DNA from: CAZQHK01 sp964593455
GTDB lineage: Bacteria > Muiribacteriota > CAYSPT01
NCBI GenBank assembly: GCA_964593455.1
Contig: CAZQHK010000018.1
Location: 30,317-94,316 of the forward strand
Length of the DNA: 64,000 nt
Reading direction: 5' to 3'
Shown: positions 52,116-61,475 of the stretch, one piece after another
Numbering within the stretch: the stretch's first letter is position 1
Layout: every line of letters begins with the position of its first letter
Notes under the pieces: generated by a model
What the model was told of the DNA's origin: nothing
The model's database searches: none
The model's input: the letters and a program-made list of their open reading frames with translations, nothing else
Made by a program: the position numbers and the translations under genes

Positions 52116-54356
52116 TTACTTGGAGCCTGCAACCTCTCTCTCAATTTTCAGATAGATATTACGCAGAAACATACTATCCGGGAAAGAGGCCGTCATATCC
52201 TCGTACTCTACAAGAAGCTCATTCAACCGCCCTGACCGGCGGTATGTCTCCTGGAAAATATCATGCATAGATCCATTTTCCGGATCTGTCTCAAAAACAA
52301 TTTTGCACTGAGTTATGGCTTTTTCCAATTCACCTTTTCCAAGATACGATTTTCCCAAAACACTCAAAGCAATACGGTTTTGTTTATCGATACTCAGTAG
52401 GCGCTCGGCTGTGGACATCGCCTCATCGAAATGCTCCAGTTTGAGATGGGCATTTGACAGGTCTTGAAGCATATCACGCGTTTCGGTGATCCCCAAGGGT
52501 AATTTCTGGTATTTTTCATACTCGGCAATGACTTTTCCCCACAATCCTTGTTGCTTGTAGGCAGCAATTTTCTTGTGCAGCTTTCCTTTCTGGTCCTGTT
52601 TAAACAGATCGGTGAAGGAGAGTCTAAAACCCATTACAAATTTCAACAATGGCAGGAGGGCCAGCACTCCGAGTAAGATGAGAATCGGCACGAATTGTTT
52701 CCATTTCAAATCATGGATCAGTTCGGCCACGTCCTTGTAACCGGGAAGCGTATTGTTACATTTCTTGAACTTGATCAACGCGTCCCGGTAGGCCTGCTGT
52801 TCCAAAAAAATCTTGCCCATCTGATAGAGGTACTCAGCGTCTTTGGCTACAATATTCGATTTTTCCACCAGTGATCCAAGTTCGATCAAAGCGCTTTTTT
52901 TGTTCCCCGCTTTGAGATACAACGCTACCATTTTTTCCCGTAGTTCCAAATTACCTTCCTCAAATTTAGCGAACTTACGGTATGTGGCCAGAGCTTCTTT
53001 ATCGTTTCCCATGAGCAGGTAGCTGTCCGCCACCTTCATCCCGACTTTAATGTCTTTCGTGTGCTTGCTAAGGTAGATATTGTACATGGTAACAGCTTTA
53101 GCGTAATTACCTTTGCCCGAGTACAAATCACCGATCTTGACATAGAAATCAACAGCTCGGGGATTATTCTTGATAAAGGTTTGGTATCTCGAGATGGCTT
53201 CCTCAGTCTTGCCAATTTGCTCCAGGGCTTCGCAGAGCCTGGTTAACATGGTTCTTGAATGTGGTGTTTTGGAGTAGACGAAATCGAACTTCTCCACTGC
53301 TTTCTCATATTCCTCCGAAGCCAGATACCGGGTCCCTTCTTCGAAGCTCGTTCTCAATTTCTTGGCGTTTAAAGCCTCCTGGAGATTCTGACCGGCTTCA
53401 CGATTAGCGGGATTTGAGGCAATAACTTTCCGATAAAACTCGATGGCTTTGTCCCAATTTTCCTCCATAAGAAAAAGTTTCGCACGCTCCAGGTAGTAAG
53501 CTTCCTGCCGTTTATGTTCCTCCTTTTGTTGTTTGGCTTCTTCATTAACTTTTATACGGTCAAGATACTTCTGATACACCTGTTTTCCTGCCTCGACACG
53601 TTGTTTAACATCATCGCTCCAGGGCGCTTTGCTCTTCGCTTCATCAAGCAGTGAAACCGCCTCATCCCATTGCTCCTGCCGAAGCAGGACCTCGGCCTTT
53701 GAAAGGGTTTCCAGCGCTGCGTTGAGTGACACTTCTTTCGTGAACAAATCTCTGGATTCTTTGAACTTTTGATAAATTTCCCCGTTCTCCGGATCAATTT
53801 TAAGAACTTGACTATAAAGTGATATGGCTTTCTCGAGTTCATTTTGCTCAAAGGCCTGGTTGGCTTTACCAATGAGTTCATCCACATAATTAGCAAGTTT
53901 CTGTTTGATTACCTTGAAATCAGCAGATATTGCCTCACTTTCTCCGAGGTAATCACGAGCTTTCTCTATATGCCGAAAAGCTTCCATAAACAAGTTGTTC
54001 TCAAGACAAGCCCGGGCGGCAATACGGTGAAAATGCCCTTTATCTGAAATATCCATGACCGGATTTCTCCGTAGCGCTTCTTCTACGATGGAGACAATTG
54101 CACCAGGATCTTTCAGCCTGCGTTTGAGGTCTATCAGGTTTCTGTAGGCTTCCAAATAAGCAGAGTCAGCCTCTATGGCTGCCCGGTATGATTTTTCGGC
54201 TTCAGGATATTTCCCTTGATTAATATACCGCCTTCCAGCCTTGACATGGTTTTGTGCGACCTGAGCAAAAAGAGGACTTATTAAAAACACCATTAACAGG
54301 ATACAAAACGCTAATGCGTTGATTCCTCTTTCACGGTACCCGAACCTAATCATCAT
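52116..54356 (-). CDS. Large membrane-anchored TPR protein
   Basis: The 746-residue protein has an N-terminal signal (INALAFCILLMVFLISPLFA, about residues 12-32), some twelve TPR-like repeats across residues 35-540 (for example AGRRYINQGKYPEAEKSYRA, AISRYQTFIKNNPRAVDFYVKIGDLYSGKGNYAKAV), one strong membrane helix at about 552-575 (FVPILILLGVLALLPLLKFV), and a second TPR block in the C-terminal part. If the signal is cleaved, the first TPR block is periplasmic and the last is cytoplasmic. Such a protein could link outer and inner compartments. ATG 54354-54356 follows GAGAGG. It is the third gene after dnaE and the HEAT protein. Confidence 0.83.
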   Translation of the reverse strand: MMIRFGYRERGINALAFCILLMVFLISPLFAQVAQNHVKAGRRYINQGKYPEAEKSYRAAIEADSAYLEAYRNLIDLKRRLKDPGAIVSIVEEALRRNPVMDISDKGHFHRIAARACLENNLFMEAFRHIEKARDYLGESEAISADFKVIKQKLANYVDELIGKANQAFEQNELEKAISLYSQVLKIDPENGEIYQKFKESRDLFTKEVSLNAALETLSKAEVLLRQEQWDEAVSLLDEAKSKAPWSDDVKQRVEAGKQVYQKYLDRIKVNEEAKQQKEEHKRQEAYYLERAKLFLMEENWDKAIEFYRKVIASNPANREAGQNLQEALNAKKLRTSFEEGTRYLASEEYEKAVEKFDFVYSKTPHSRTMLTRLCEALEQIGKTEEAISRYQTFIKNNPRAVDFYVKIGDLYSGKGNYAKAVTMYNIYLSKHTKDIKVGMKVADSYLLMGNDKEALATYRKFAKFEEGNLELREKMVALYLKAGNKKSALIELGSLVEKSNIVAKDAEYLYQMGKIFLEQQAYRDALIKFKKCNNTLPGYKDVAELIHDLKWKQFVPILILLGVLALLPLLKFVMGFRLSFTDLFKQDQKGKLHKKIAAYKQQGLWGKVIAEYEKYQKLPLGITETRDMLQDLSNAHLKLEHFDEAMSTAERLLSIDKQNRIALSVLGKSYLGKGELEKAITQCKIVFETDPENGSMHDIFQETYRRSGRLNELLVEYEDMTASFPDSMFLRNIYLKIEREVAGSK

Positions 54357-54440
54357 GCACCATCCTCTCAACGGCAAGCGATCCGCGACGGATCTGTTTC
54401 TTTTCCAAATGTCATACGCAAGAACTTCTTTGAAAAAATA

Positions 54441-55487
54441 TCAGCTGTGTTCTTCAATCCTGGCAATGAGGCTCAACAGCAGATCTTCGTTTTCCTCATT
54501 GAGCAAGTTACGAAGTTTCGGAACCAGATCGCTGACCCCCATTCTTCCCAGGGTAATTGATGTCCGCTCCCGAATAATATCCTTCTCCATGGGATCAGCC
54601 AGTAGACCGAGAAGCAAATCTTGTGCTCCACCCAATGATCCCAGTGACTCTAAAGCCGCAACTCTGAGGTACTCGTCAACATTCTGGCAGGCAGCAATAT
54701 CCGAAAGAAGCGGAACGGCTCCACTTTCACCGATGTGGCCCAGGACTTTAACCGCTTCCAGTCGCACGAAATCGTTTTCTTCCTCATTTTTAGCGATCTG
54801 TAAAATCAGTGATGAGCTTTCGGAATGTTTTCCCCGGCCCATTTTACTTAATGCCTTGATAATCTCAACTTTGATGAACGGATGCGTCATCTCGTTCGAG
54901 AGAATAAGCAAAAGAGGTTTTTCAGAAGGTCCCGGACCGAGATTTCCAAGGGCGGCAATCACTTTCTCCCGCACGGTATCCTGCTCATCATCGAGCAAAC
55001 GTTCCAGGTCTGTCCGGAACATCTCATTGCATTCTCTGGTGAGAACATAGGCTGCGCTGGAGCGCATCCACATATTGTCGCTTCTCAGCATTTCATAGAG
55101 TGCTTCTTTGGCCAACTCAGGAGAACTGTCCCACAACAACAATACCGCATTCGCTCTGACACGGTTGTCGGGATCTTCCAGGCAAGGTTCTATATAAACA
55201 ACACTCTGCTCAGCGTCCAGCTTACCCAACACTTCAACCGCATTGGCACGTTCGCGGGCGTTGCGACTACTTAGACTCGTCAGCACAAGTCCTTTTAACG
55301 CCAAAGAGTGCCGCATTCCGATGAGCTTAACAGCCTCTGACCGCTGTTCGGACGATAAACGCTCCCAGACGGTGTTCAACGATGGAGTCAAACCCTCTAT
55401 CGAAGCCACCAATAATTCTTCCAGGGCTGCCTGGTCAAAATCCTGGCAGTCATTCTCAGAAGAGTACGATGTGTCCTGACCTTTCAC
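54441..55487 (-). CDS. HEAT-repeat protein overlapping dnaE
   Basis: The 348-residue protein consists of about nine HEAT repeats of roughly 35 residues (ARERANAVEVLGKLD, DNRVRANAVLLLW, ENDFVRLEAVKVLGHIG, IIRERTSITLGRMG). No signal, membrane or enzyme motif is visible. The start is GTG 55485-55487, with GGAGG inside the dnaE 3' end at 8 nt, giving a 32-nt overlap with dnaE and implying translational coupling. It is a likely protein-binding scaffold; a role with the replicase is only suggested by the overlap. Confidence 0.85.
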   Translation of the reverse strand: MKGQDTSYSSENDCQDFDQAALEELLVASIEGLTPSLNTVWERLSSEQRSEAVKLIGMRHSLALKGLVLTSLSSRNARERANAVEVLGKLDAEQSVVYIEPCLEDPDNRVRANAVLLLWDSSPELAKEALYEMLRSDNMWMRSSAAYVLTRECNEMFRTDLERLLDDEQDTVREKVIAALGNLGPGPSEKPLLLILSNEMTHPFIKVEIIKALSKMGRGKHSESSSLILQIAKNEEENDFVRLEAVKVLGHIGESGAVPLLSDIAACQNVDEYLRVAALESLGSLGGAQDLLLGLLADPMEKDIIRERTSITLGRMGVSDLVPKLRNLLNEENEDLLLSLIARIEEHS

Positions 55488-58400
55488 CGTTCGTACCTCC
55501 TGCCTCCATACTGATAAATACATTATTATCGCCAAGTATCCGTTTGAGTTTGTTAAGCAGTGACTCCTCCGGCTTTACCCGGCGTGGTACAGCTATGATA
55601 ACAGATTTTCCATTCTTCTTTAAATTAAAGTAAACTTTGGTTTCACCGGGATGATCAAAAAGCACATCTTTTATCCTTTTCATCGTATCCTCCGGGAAAA
55701 TATCGGCCTCACCCAATAGATCCACACGCCACGGATACAAATCAAGAATATCATCCAGGAATTGGACCTTCTCCCCCTGGATTTTAATTTCATCTTCATC
55801 TTTGTTCACTCTGCCATATACCACAACCAATTCGCCGGATACGATGTAACCCCGGCATTTTTGGTAGACATCGGCAAAAAACCTGACAACAACTTTCCCC
55901 GCTTCGTCCTCCAGAGTCATGAGCCCCATCTCTTCACCGCGACGGGTAGTTTTTGTTTTGATGGAACTGACCAGACCCGCTACAACCACCTCACTGCCCC
56001 GGGGTTCATCTGCCAAATCATTGATTAAAACAGCATTAATCATGTCCAGAACCGTTCTAACTTCGTCAAGCGGGTGTCCGCTCAGATAAAGTCCCAGCGT
56101 TTCCCGTTCAAAAGTCAACAGCTGACTCCTGGGAAATTCTGGTTTTTCCGAAACCGAAAGCTCTCGCACCGAGAACTCCTCAGTAGCAACCATATCCATA
56201 AAAGTGATTTGGCCGATTGCCCTGTCCTTCTGCACGGTATGAGCTGATTTCATGACCTCATCAAGCATGTCAAGCATCTGAGAACGATGAAGATTAAAAG
56301 AATCCAGAGCCCCGCATTTAGTGAGACTCTCTATGGCCCGGCGGTTCACTAATCCCATGGGGATAAGGTCGCAAAACTCACCCAATGATTTGAACTGCCC
56401 GTGTTGCTGTCGGGCTTTAATAATTTCATGCGCAGCTGTAATACCGACGTTCTTAACAGCCCCCAAACCAAACCTGATATTCTCTCCAATTGGCGTAAAA
56501 TTAATATAGCTTTCATTCACGTCGGGTGGAAGGACTTTAATCCCTCTCCGTTCTGCTTCCTCGATATAAAGAGAGATTTTGTCGAGATTATCCATCTCGT
56601 TGGTCAGCAGAGCAGCCATGAATTCCACCGGGTAATGAGCCTTGAGATAGGCCGTGCGGAAACTGATCATGGCATAGGAAGTGCTGTGAGACTTATTGAA
56701 TCCGTACTTGGCAAAATTAGCCATCAGGTCGAAAATCTCTTCAGCTTTTCTTTTCTCAACATTATTATTGAGAGCACCTTCAACAAATTTATCCCGTTGC
56801 TCCTCCATAACGTCCGCGATCTTCTTCCCCATAGCTTTTCTAAGTGCGTCGGCTTCCGACATAGTAAATCCTGCCAAAGCAGATGAAATCTGCATCACCT
56901 GTTCCTGGTAAAGAATGACGCCATAGGTTTTTTTCAAAATATTTTCAGCCAGCTCATGGATGTATCGAACGTTTACCTCCCCTTGCTTCCTGGCGATATA
57001 ATCATCCACCATGCCGGACTGCAAAGGACCCGGCCGGTACAAGGCCAAAAGGGCTATGATGTCCTCGAACTGTGAAGGTTTGAGCTTTTTTGCAAGTTCT
57101 CGCATCCCTGATGATTCGAGCTGGAACACGCCGGTGGTTTGTCCCGCCGAGAGCAGCTGATAAGTGGCTTCGTCATCAAGTGGAAAAGTGTCGATATCCA
57201 GATCTTCATCTCTAACTTTTTTTACCAATTTAACCGTATCATCTATGACGGTGAGATTCTTCAAACCTAGAAAATCAACCTTCAGAAGTCCGATCTCTTC
57301 TACTGCGGTCATGGTGAATTGGGTCACGTTTTCTCCGGTCTCGGAACTTCGGTAAAGAGGAACGAGATCGGTCAGATCTCCTTCAGTGATCACGACACCG
57401 GCGGCATGGGTAGAAACGTTCCTTATAACCCCTTCCAGCGACTTCGCAATCTCTATAAGCTGCCGCATATCTGTACTGGATGACTCGAGTTTTCTCAACT
57501 CATCCACCATGCTTAATGCCTGGGCAAGAGTCATCCCGGGATCAGGCGGAATTAGTTTGGCGATACGGTCTACCTCAGGGTATGAAAGCCCCAGTACACG
57601 CCCCACATCCCTGATGGCTGCCCGGGCTTTAAGGGTTCCAAAAGTAATGATCTGTGCCACCGAGTTTTTGCCGTACGTGTTCCTGACATAATTAATGACT
57701 TCATCACGTCGGCGTTTGCAGAAGTCGATATCTATATCAGGCATCTGGTTGCGTTCAGGATTTAAAAACCGTTCGAAAACCAGGCTGTACTTGAGTGGAT
57801 CGATATCTGTTATACCGAGCAGATATGATGCGATTGAACCGGCGGCTGACCCACGGCCGGGTCCTACCGGAATACCTTGATCTTTGGCCCAACTGATAAA
57901 ATCGGCGACAATAAGAAAATAACTATCGAACTTCATCCGCTTGATAACACCCAGCTCATATTTCAACCGCTCTTCAACCTGTGGAATCATATCAGCAGTA
58001 TAACGATGTGAAAACTGTTCCCGGCACATCCTCGCTAACAGTTGTGACCGGTCTTCCCCCTCGGGGACTGGATAAGCGGGAAGATGAAGAGTTTCGAAAT
58101 CCATTACTACATTACACCGCTCGGCAATTTTCAGCGTGTTGCTGATAGATTCGGGCGCCATATCCGAAAACAGCGCTTCCATCTCCTCTGGAGTTTTAAA
58201 ATAAAACTCATCGGTAGGCATTTTGAAGCGTTCCTGGTCGGCCCAGGTACTCTGTGTTTGAATGCAAAGCAATACATCCTGAACCCGATGGTCTTCTCTG
58301 CTGACGTAGTGCACATCGTTGGTAGCAACTAGAGGAATGTTCTCCTGATCACTCAATTTTACCAAAGATTTCAGTACACGCTTCTGACGTGACATACCAT

Positions 58401-58938
58401 GATACATGAGTTCCAGGTAAAAATTCTCCGGACCATACAAATCCCGGTACCATAACGCTGCTTCCACCGCCGCTTTCTCGTCTTCGTGATCGAGATGATA
58501 AGATACTTCTCCCTGCAGGCATGCCGATAACGCCAGCAACCCATCCGAGTACCGTTCAAGAAGATCTTTATCTACCCGTGGTTTGTAATAGAATCCCTCC
58601 ATATAACTGGCTGAGACCAGTTTAACCAGGTTTGAGTATCCTTCGTCGTTCCTGGCCAACAGTACGAGATGGTGCAGTGGAAGTTTTCTTCCAGCCTGGC
58701 GGTCATGACAGCTTCCGGGAGTAACATAAACTTCGCAGCCGATAATCGGTTTGACTGCCGCTTTATCTGCCTTTTTGTAAAAATCGACAGCACCAAACAG
58801 GTTCCCGTGATCAGTCAACGCCACCGCCGGCATTTTCTGCCGTTGGGCGGCGGTCACCAGGTCGGGGATCTTCATTGAACCATCTAAAACCGAATAGTGG
58901 GAATGAACATGCAGATGTACAAAATTTGAATGCGGCAA
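55456..58938 (-). CDS. dnaE: DNA polymerase III alpha subunit DnaE
   Basis: The 1160-residue replicative polymerase has an N-terminal PHP domain (HLHVHSHYS, TDHGNL), the C-family polymerase core with catalytic Asp401 and Asp403 in PDIDIDF, a helix-hairpin-helix region, and a C-terminal OB fold (VVAGLVSSIKTKTTRRGEEM). The length is that of DnaE1-type replicases. PHP metal ligands appear largely intact, so it may keep proofreading activity in that domain. TTG 58936-58938 is preceded by AAGGGGAT; there is no upstream ATG in frame. Downstream it overlaps the HEAT gene by 32 nt. Upstream are 112-bp tandem repeats. Confidence 0.97.
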   Translation of the reverse strand: MPHSNFVHLHVHSHYSVLDGSMKIPDLVTAAQRQKMPAVALTDHGNLFGAVDFYKKADKAAVKPIIGCEVYVTPGSCHDRQAGRKLPLHHLVLLARNDEGYSNLVKLVSASYMEGFYYKPRVDKDLLERYSDGLLALSACLQGEVSYHLDHEDEKAAVEAALWYRDLYGPENFYLELMYHGMSRQKRVLKSLVKLSDQENIPLVATNDVHYVSREDHRVQDVLLCIQTQSTWADQERFKMPTDEFYFKTPEEMEALFSDMAPESISNTLKIAERCNVVMDFETLHLPAYPVPEGEDRSQLLARMCREQFSHRYTADMIPQVEERLKYELGVIKRMKFDSYFLIVADFISWAKDQGIPVGPGRGSAAGSIASYLLGITDIDPLKYSLVFERFLNPERNQMPDIDIDFCKRRRDEVINYVRNTYGKNSVAQIITFGTLKARAAIRDVGRVLGLSYPEVDRIAKLIPPDPGMTLAQALSMVDELRKLESSSTDMRQLIEIAKSLEGVIRNVSTHAAGVVITEGDLTDLVPLYRSSETGENVTQFTMTAVEEIGLLKVDFLGLKNLTVIDDTVKLVKKVRDEDLDIDTFPLDDEATYQLLSAGQTTGVFQLESSGMRELAKKLKPSQFEDIIALLALYRPGPLQSGMVDDYIARKQGEVNVRYIHELAENILKKTYGVILYQEQVMQISSALAGFTMSEADALRKAMGKKIADVMEEQRDKFVEGALNNNVEKRKAEEIFDLMANFAKYGFNKSHSTSYAMISFRTAYLKAHYPVEFMAALLTNEMDNLDKISLYIEEAERRGIKVLPPDVNESYINFTPIGENIRFGLGAVKNVGITAAHEIIKARQQHGQFKSLGEFCDLIPMGLVNRRAIESLTKCGALDSFNLHRSQMLDMLDEVMKSAHTVQKDRAIGQITFMDMVATEEFSVRELSVSEKPEFPRSQLLTFERETLGLYLSGHPLDEVRTVLDMINAVLINDLADEPRGSEVVVAGLVSSIKTKTTRRGEEMGLMTLEDEAGKVVVRFFADVYQKCRGYIVSGELVVVYGRVNKDEDEIKIQGEKVQFLDDILDLYPWRVDLLGEADIFPEDTMKRIKDVLFDHPGETKVYFNLKKNGKSVIIAVPRRVKPEESLLNKLKRILGDNNVFISMEAGGTNGERSGHIVLF

Positions 58939-58964
58939 ACCGGTTCATCCCCTTCTTTCTACAC

Positions 58965-59290
58965 TCACTTGCTTGAGGGCGGGACCACCAGGTCCCCGCT
59001 ACATCTCAATGTTGACACAGGCCTCCGGAGGAAGAGATCAGCCTCCGCCCGGGTAAAATCTCCTAAATCTCCAATCTCACTTGCTTGAGGGCGGGACCAC
59101 CAGGTCCCCGCTACATCTCAATGTTGACACAGGCCTCCGGAGGAAGAGATCAGCCTCCGCCCGGGTAAAATCTCCTAAATCTCCAATCTCCCTGCTTGAG
59201 GGTGGGACCACTTAGCCCACGCAGGAGCGCTTTGATGGCACTTCGTCAGCATAAACACTCAAGCTTCGCCCGGGTCCAAAATCTCAAGCT
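58965..59290. repeat. 112-bp tandem repeats upstream of dnaE
   Basis: Copies 58965-59076 and 59077-59188 are identical over 112 bp. A third, degenerate copy runs to about 59290, matching mainly at GCTTGAGGGTGGGACCAC and CGCCCGGGT. Each unit contains a GC-rich hairpin (GCGGGACC-ACCA-GGTCCCCGC with one bulge) and the palindrome CCTCCGGAGG. No open frame or promoter is obvious. It fills most of the 359-bp gap 58939-59297. Confidence 0.88.
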
Positions 59291-59297
59291 TTAATGT

Positions 59298-60128
59298 TTA
59301 CTCTTCAAGTTCCCGCTTGAGGTCTTCAAACTCCTGCTGTTTGTCTTCCCATGTTCGCCTGAGCGAATCGATATCAGGCCGGTTGTACTCCTCCGGTAAG
59401 AGATCTTTGATCGCGTCAATATACTCCTGATGGACTTCACTAGCCTCCCGCTGGAGCAGTTCCAAACGTTCCCGTTTGGACATCTCTTTGGTCAGTAACT
59501 TGTATTTCCGGTAACTCTCTTTAAATTTTCGCAGCGTCAACTCCATCAACATTGGATCGAACACGACGATATTGCGGCTGACGATATTGATGTGCTGCCG
59601 ATAGTAATCTTTGTACTCACGGTAAACTTTTTCTATCTCCCCACGTTTCCCCGTACGATCAAGACGTCCCTCCACCCGGCCAATACGAGTCATCGCCTCG
59701 TCTGAATGACCAGGTTCTTCAGTTGCTAGTTTCTGGTAATACTCGAGCGCCTCCAGAGGATCATCGAGTCTCTCATAGCACTCTCCGATCCGCAGTTTCG
59801 CCTGCCATTGCCTTTTGGACAGATGGCCGGGATGATCCTTGAGAGCACGCTTAAAAACTTGAAGCGCCTGACTGGCATTTCCTACCTCCAGATAAATCTC
59901 CGCCAACCGGTAAGCAGCCATTTCACCCCACGGCCCTTCCGGATCGATCCGTACCGCCTTTTCGATATGGTCGACAGCTTGCTCGATATTCCCCCTGGAG
60001 TAATAGGTATTTGCCCGGGAAATCTCCAATGCCGCGGCCAGGTATTTCATTGTCTGACAGCCGGCCAGGGTAACCATAGAAAGTATCAAACTGGCTACAA
60101 CACATAATTTTAATAATGCACGCTGCAA
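59298..60128 (-). CDS. TPR lipoprotein
   Basis: The 276-residue protein has a lipoprotein signal with lipobox LAGC (Cys24), three to four TPR units (about residues 35-155; NTYYSRGNIEQAVDHIEKAV, AAYRLAEIYLEVGNASQALQVF) and a long charged helical C-terminus (EKVYREYKDYYRQ onward, likely coiled coil, about 160-276). It resembles BamD/PilF-like envelope TPR proteins in layout but I cannot assign it to either. The start TTG 60126-60128 lies behind GGGAG and overlaps the upstream gene by 19 nt. Confidence 0.83.
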   Translation of the reverse strand: MQRALLKLCVVASLILSMVTLAGCQTMKYLAAALEISRANTYYSRGNIEQAVDHIEKAVRIDPEGPWGEMAAYRLAEIYLEVGNASQALQVFKRALKDHPGHLSKRQWQAKLRIGECYERLDDPLEALEYYQKLATEEPGHSDEAMTRIGRVEGRLDRTGKRGEIEKVYREYKDYYRQHINIVSRNIVVFDPMLMELTLRKFKESYRKYKLLTKEMSKRERLELLQREASEVHQEYIDAIKDLLPEEYNRPDIDSLRRTWEDKQQEFEDLKRELEE

Positions 60129-60994
60129 GTAACTTCTCCCTTCTCTGTCAGGGAATAGATACCTCCCGAAGGTCCCACGGGAAGCCGCTCCAGATATTTT
60201 CCTTTGAGCAGTTTCGATAGATCAAAATTGCTTCGGTTCATCGGCTCAAGATGATCGATATTGTAAAGCGAGATAGCCAGGGCAATTAGTTTCCGATTTT
60301 CATCGCACTGGTCCAGGCTGGCATACCAATCCTGGGGCTCATCATCATCCCCCACCCCTTCTACATTCTGCACACCTTCCGGTTCGACAACCTGGACAAC
60401 TCCTTCTTCAAGCGAATGATCAGACCCGGCATCAGACTCCCGTTCATCCGCAGAAGGAACCATTCCCGCAACGTCCTCTTCCACCGGGGCCTCGTCTCCA
60501 TAAAGGTAATCTTTCATGACGGCCCAAACTTCCTGTGTCAGTTCTTCGGTTTCATTACCAGTCCTGATTTCAGGTTTAGGAGGAGGTTCTTTTTTCAAAT
60601 CGACGAAAGGATTGTCCAGGTCAACATATACGGCCTCGACGTCCTCCGGCACCTTTTCTCCCATCTCCTGAAGTATTCGCACGACATCCGCGTTGCCCGG
60701 ATCAAGTTTCAAGGCAATTAGCAAACATTTGACAGCCTTATCCAGGTTCCCCAATTTCCGGTGGCAGATTCCGCACCAGAGAGGTCCGAGAGAGGAATCG
60801 GGAGCTAAAACCGATACATTGGAGAACTCAAGCAGAGCTTCTTGCCAATCACCTCGCAAATAGAACTCGTAGCCAAAATTAAAATGTTCCTTTACATTCT
60901 CTTCATACTCGAAACAGCGCCCCCACCCGGTAGACAGAAGGAGCACCAGTAGAACTGTTGCTGTAATGAGGTCCCGATACGTAACGAGGCTAAT
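60110..60994 (-). CDS. TPR protein with pilin-like C-terminal domain; possible ATT start
   Basis: Two TPR units (residues about 33-100; EHFNFGYEFYLRGDWQEALL) are followed by an acidic linker and a C-terminal segment CDENRKLIALAISLYNIDH, then LSKLLKGKYLERLPVGPSGGIYS and EVTCSVHY. That ending resembles tail regions of competence/GspG-type pilins in several uncultured phyla. The GTG at 60944-60946 would cut into the signal peptide. The next in-frame candidate is ATT 60992-60994, behind GGGAG at 7-8 nt, which gives a complete signal (TATVLLVLLLSTGWG). I prefer ATT, giving 294 residues, but this is an inference. Confidence 0.72.
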   Translation of the reverse strand: MSLVTYRDLITATVLLVLLLSTGWGRCFEYEENVKEHFNFGYEFYLRGDWQEALLEFSNVSVLAPDSSLGPLWCGICHRKLGNLDKAVKCLLIALKLDPGNADVVRILQEMGEKVPEDVEAVYVDLDNPFVDLKKEPPPKPEIRTGNETEELTQEVWAVMKDYLYGDEAPVEEDVAGMVPSADERESDAGSDHSLEEGVVQVVEPEGVQNVEGVGDDDEPQDWYASLDQCDENRKLIALAISLYNIDHLEPMNRSNFDLSKLLKGKYLERLPVGPSGGIYSLTEKGEVTCSVHY

Positions 60995-60995
60995 T

Positions 60996-61472
60996 CTAAA
61001 ACTCCCTCAGTTTCTCCAAAGTCAATTTCGTAAACAGATAATGATCATCAGTGATCCTGAGACGGTGGCTCAGTATCTTCAGGAACTGCTTGTACAGCTT
61101 ATACACAATGGACACGTTGGTTTCCGCCAAATCCTCTAGAGCGGCACCACTGATTACCACTACCTCCGTCTCACCGCCGGCCCGGGCTCCGGTAGACCGG
61201 GGAGCCCCGTCAATGATAGCCATTTCACCGAAAATCGTTCCCTGGGGAAGAATCGAAAGAAGTTGTTCCGCCTGGCTGACATCACCTTTTTTGAATATCT
61301 CGATCTCACCGCTTTTGATAAGATACATTTCCTTCCCCTTGCTGCCTTCTTCGAAAAGAGTTTCTCCTTTCCTGAATACCCTGTTTTCTGTTTTTTCGTC
61401 TAATTCACGGATTTCCTGGGCTGTAAGTTCTGTCAAGATAGGAAGCGATCTTAAAAAATACATATTGTTCAT
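60996..61472 (-). CDS. Single-domain cyclic-nucleotide-binding protein
   Basis: The 158-residue protein is one cNMP-binding domain (FRKGETLFEEGSKGKEMYLI, GTIFGEMAIIDGAPRSTGAR, with the PBC Glu and Arg in place) followed by a C-terminal helix pair (YKLYKQFLKILSHRLR). No DNA-binding motif. It probably acts as a protein-level sensor like the N-terminal part of the cNMP-GAF protein at 22853. ATG 61470-61472 follows GGAAGG; the gap to the glmM stop is 3 nt. Confidence 0.88.
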   Translation of the reverse strand: MNNMYFLRSLPILTELTAQEIRELDEKTENRVFRKGETLFEEGSKGKEMYLIKSGEIEIFKKGDVSQAEQLLSILPQGTIFGEMAIIDGAPRSTGARAGGETEVVVISGAALEDLAETNVSIVYKLYKQFLKILSHRLRITDDHYLFTKLTLEKLREF

Positions 61473-61475
61473 GGT

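Noticed and set aside
58965..59290. 112-bp tandem repeats considered as CRISPR or origin iterons
   Set aside because: No repeat-spacer pattern, no cas genes, no DnaA-box cluster and no dnaA/dnaN neighbour.
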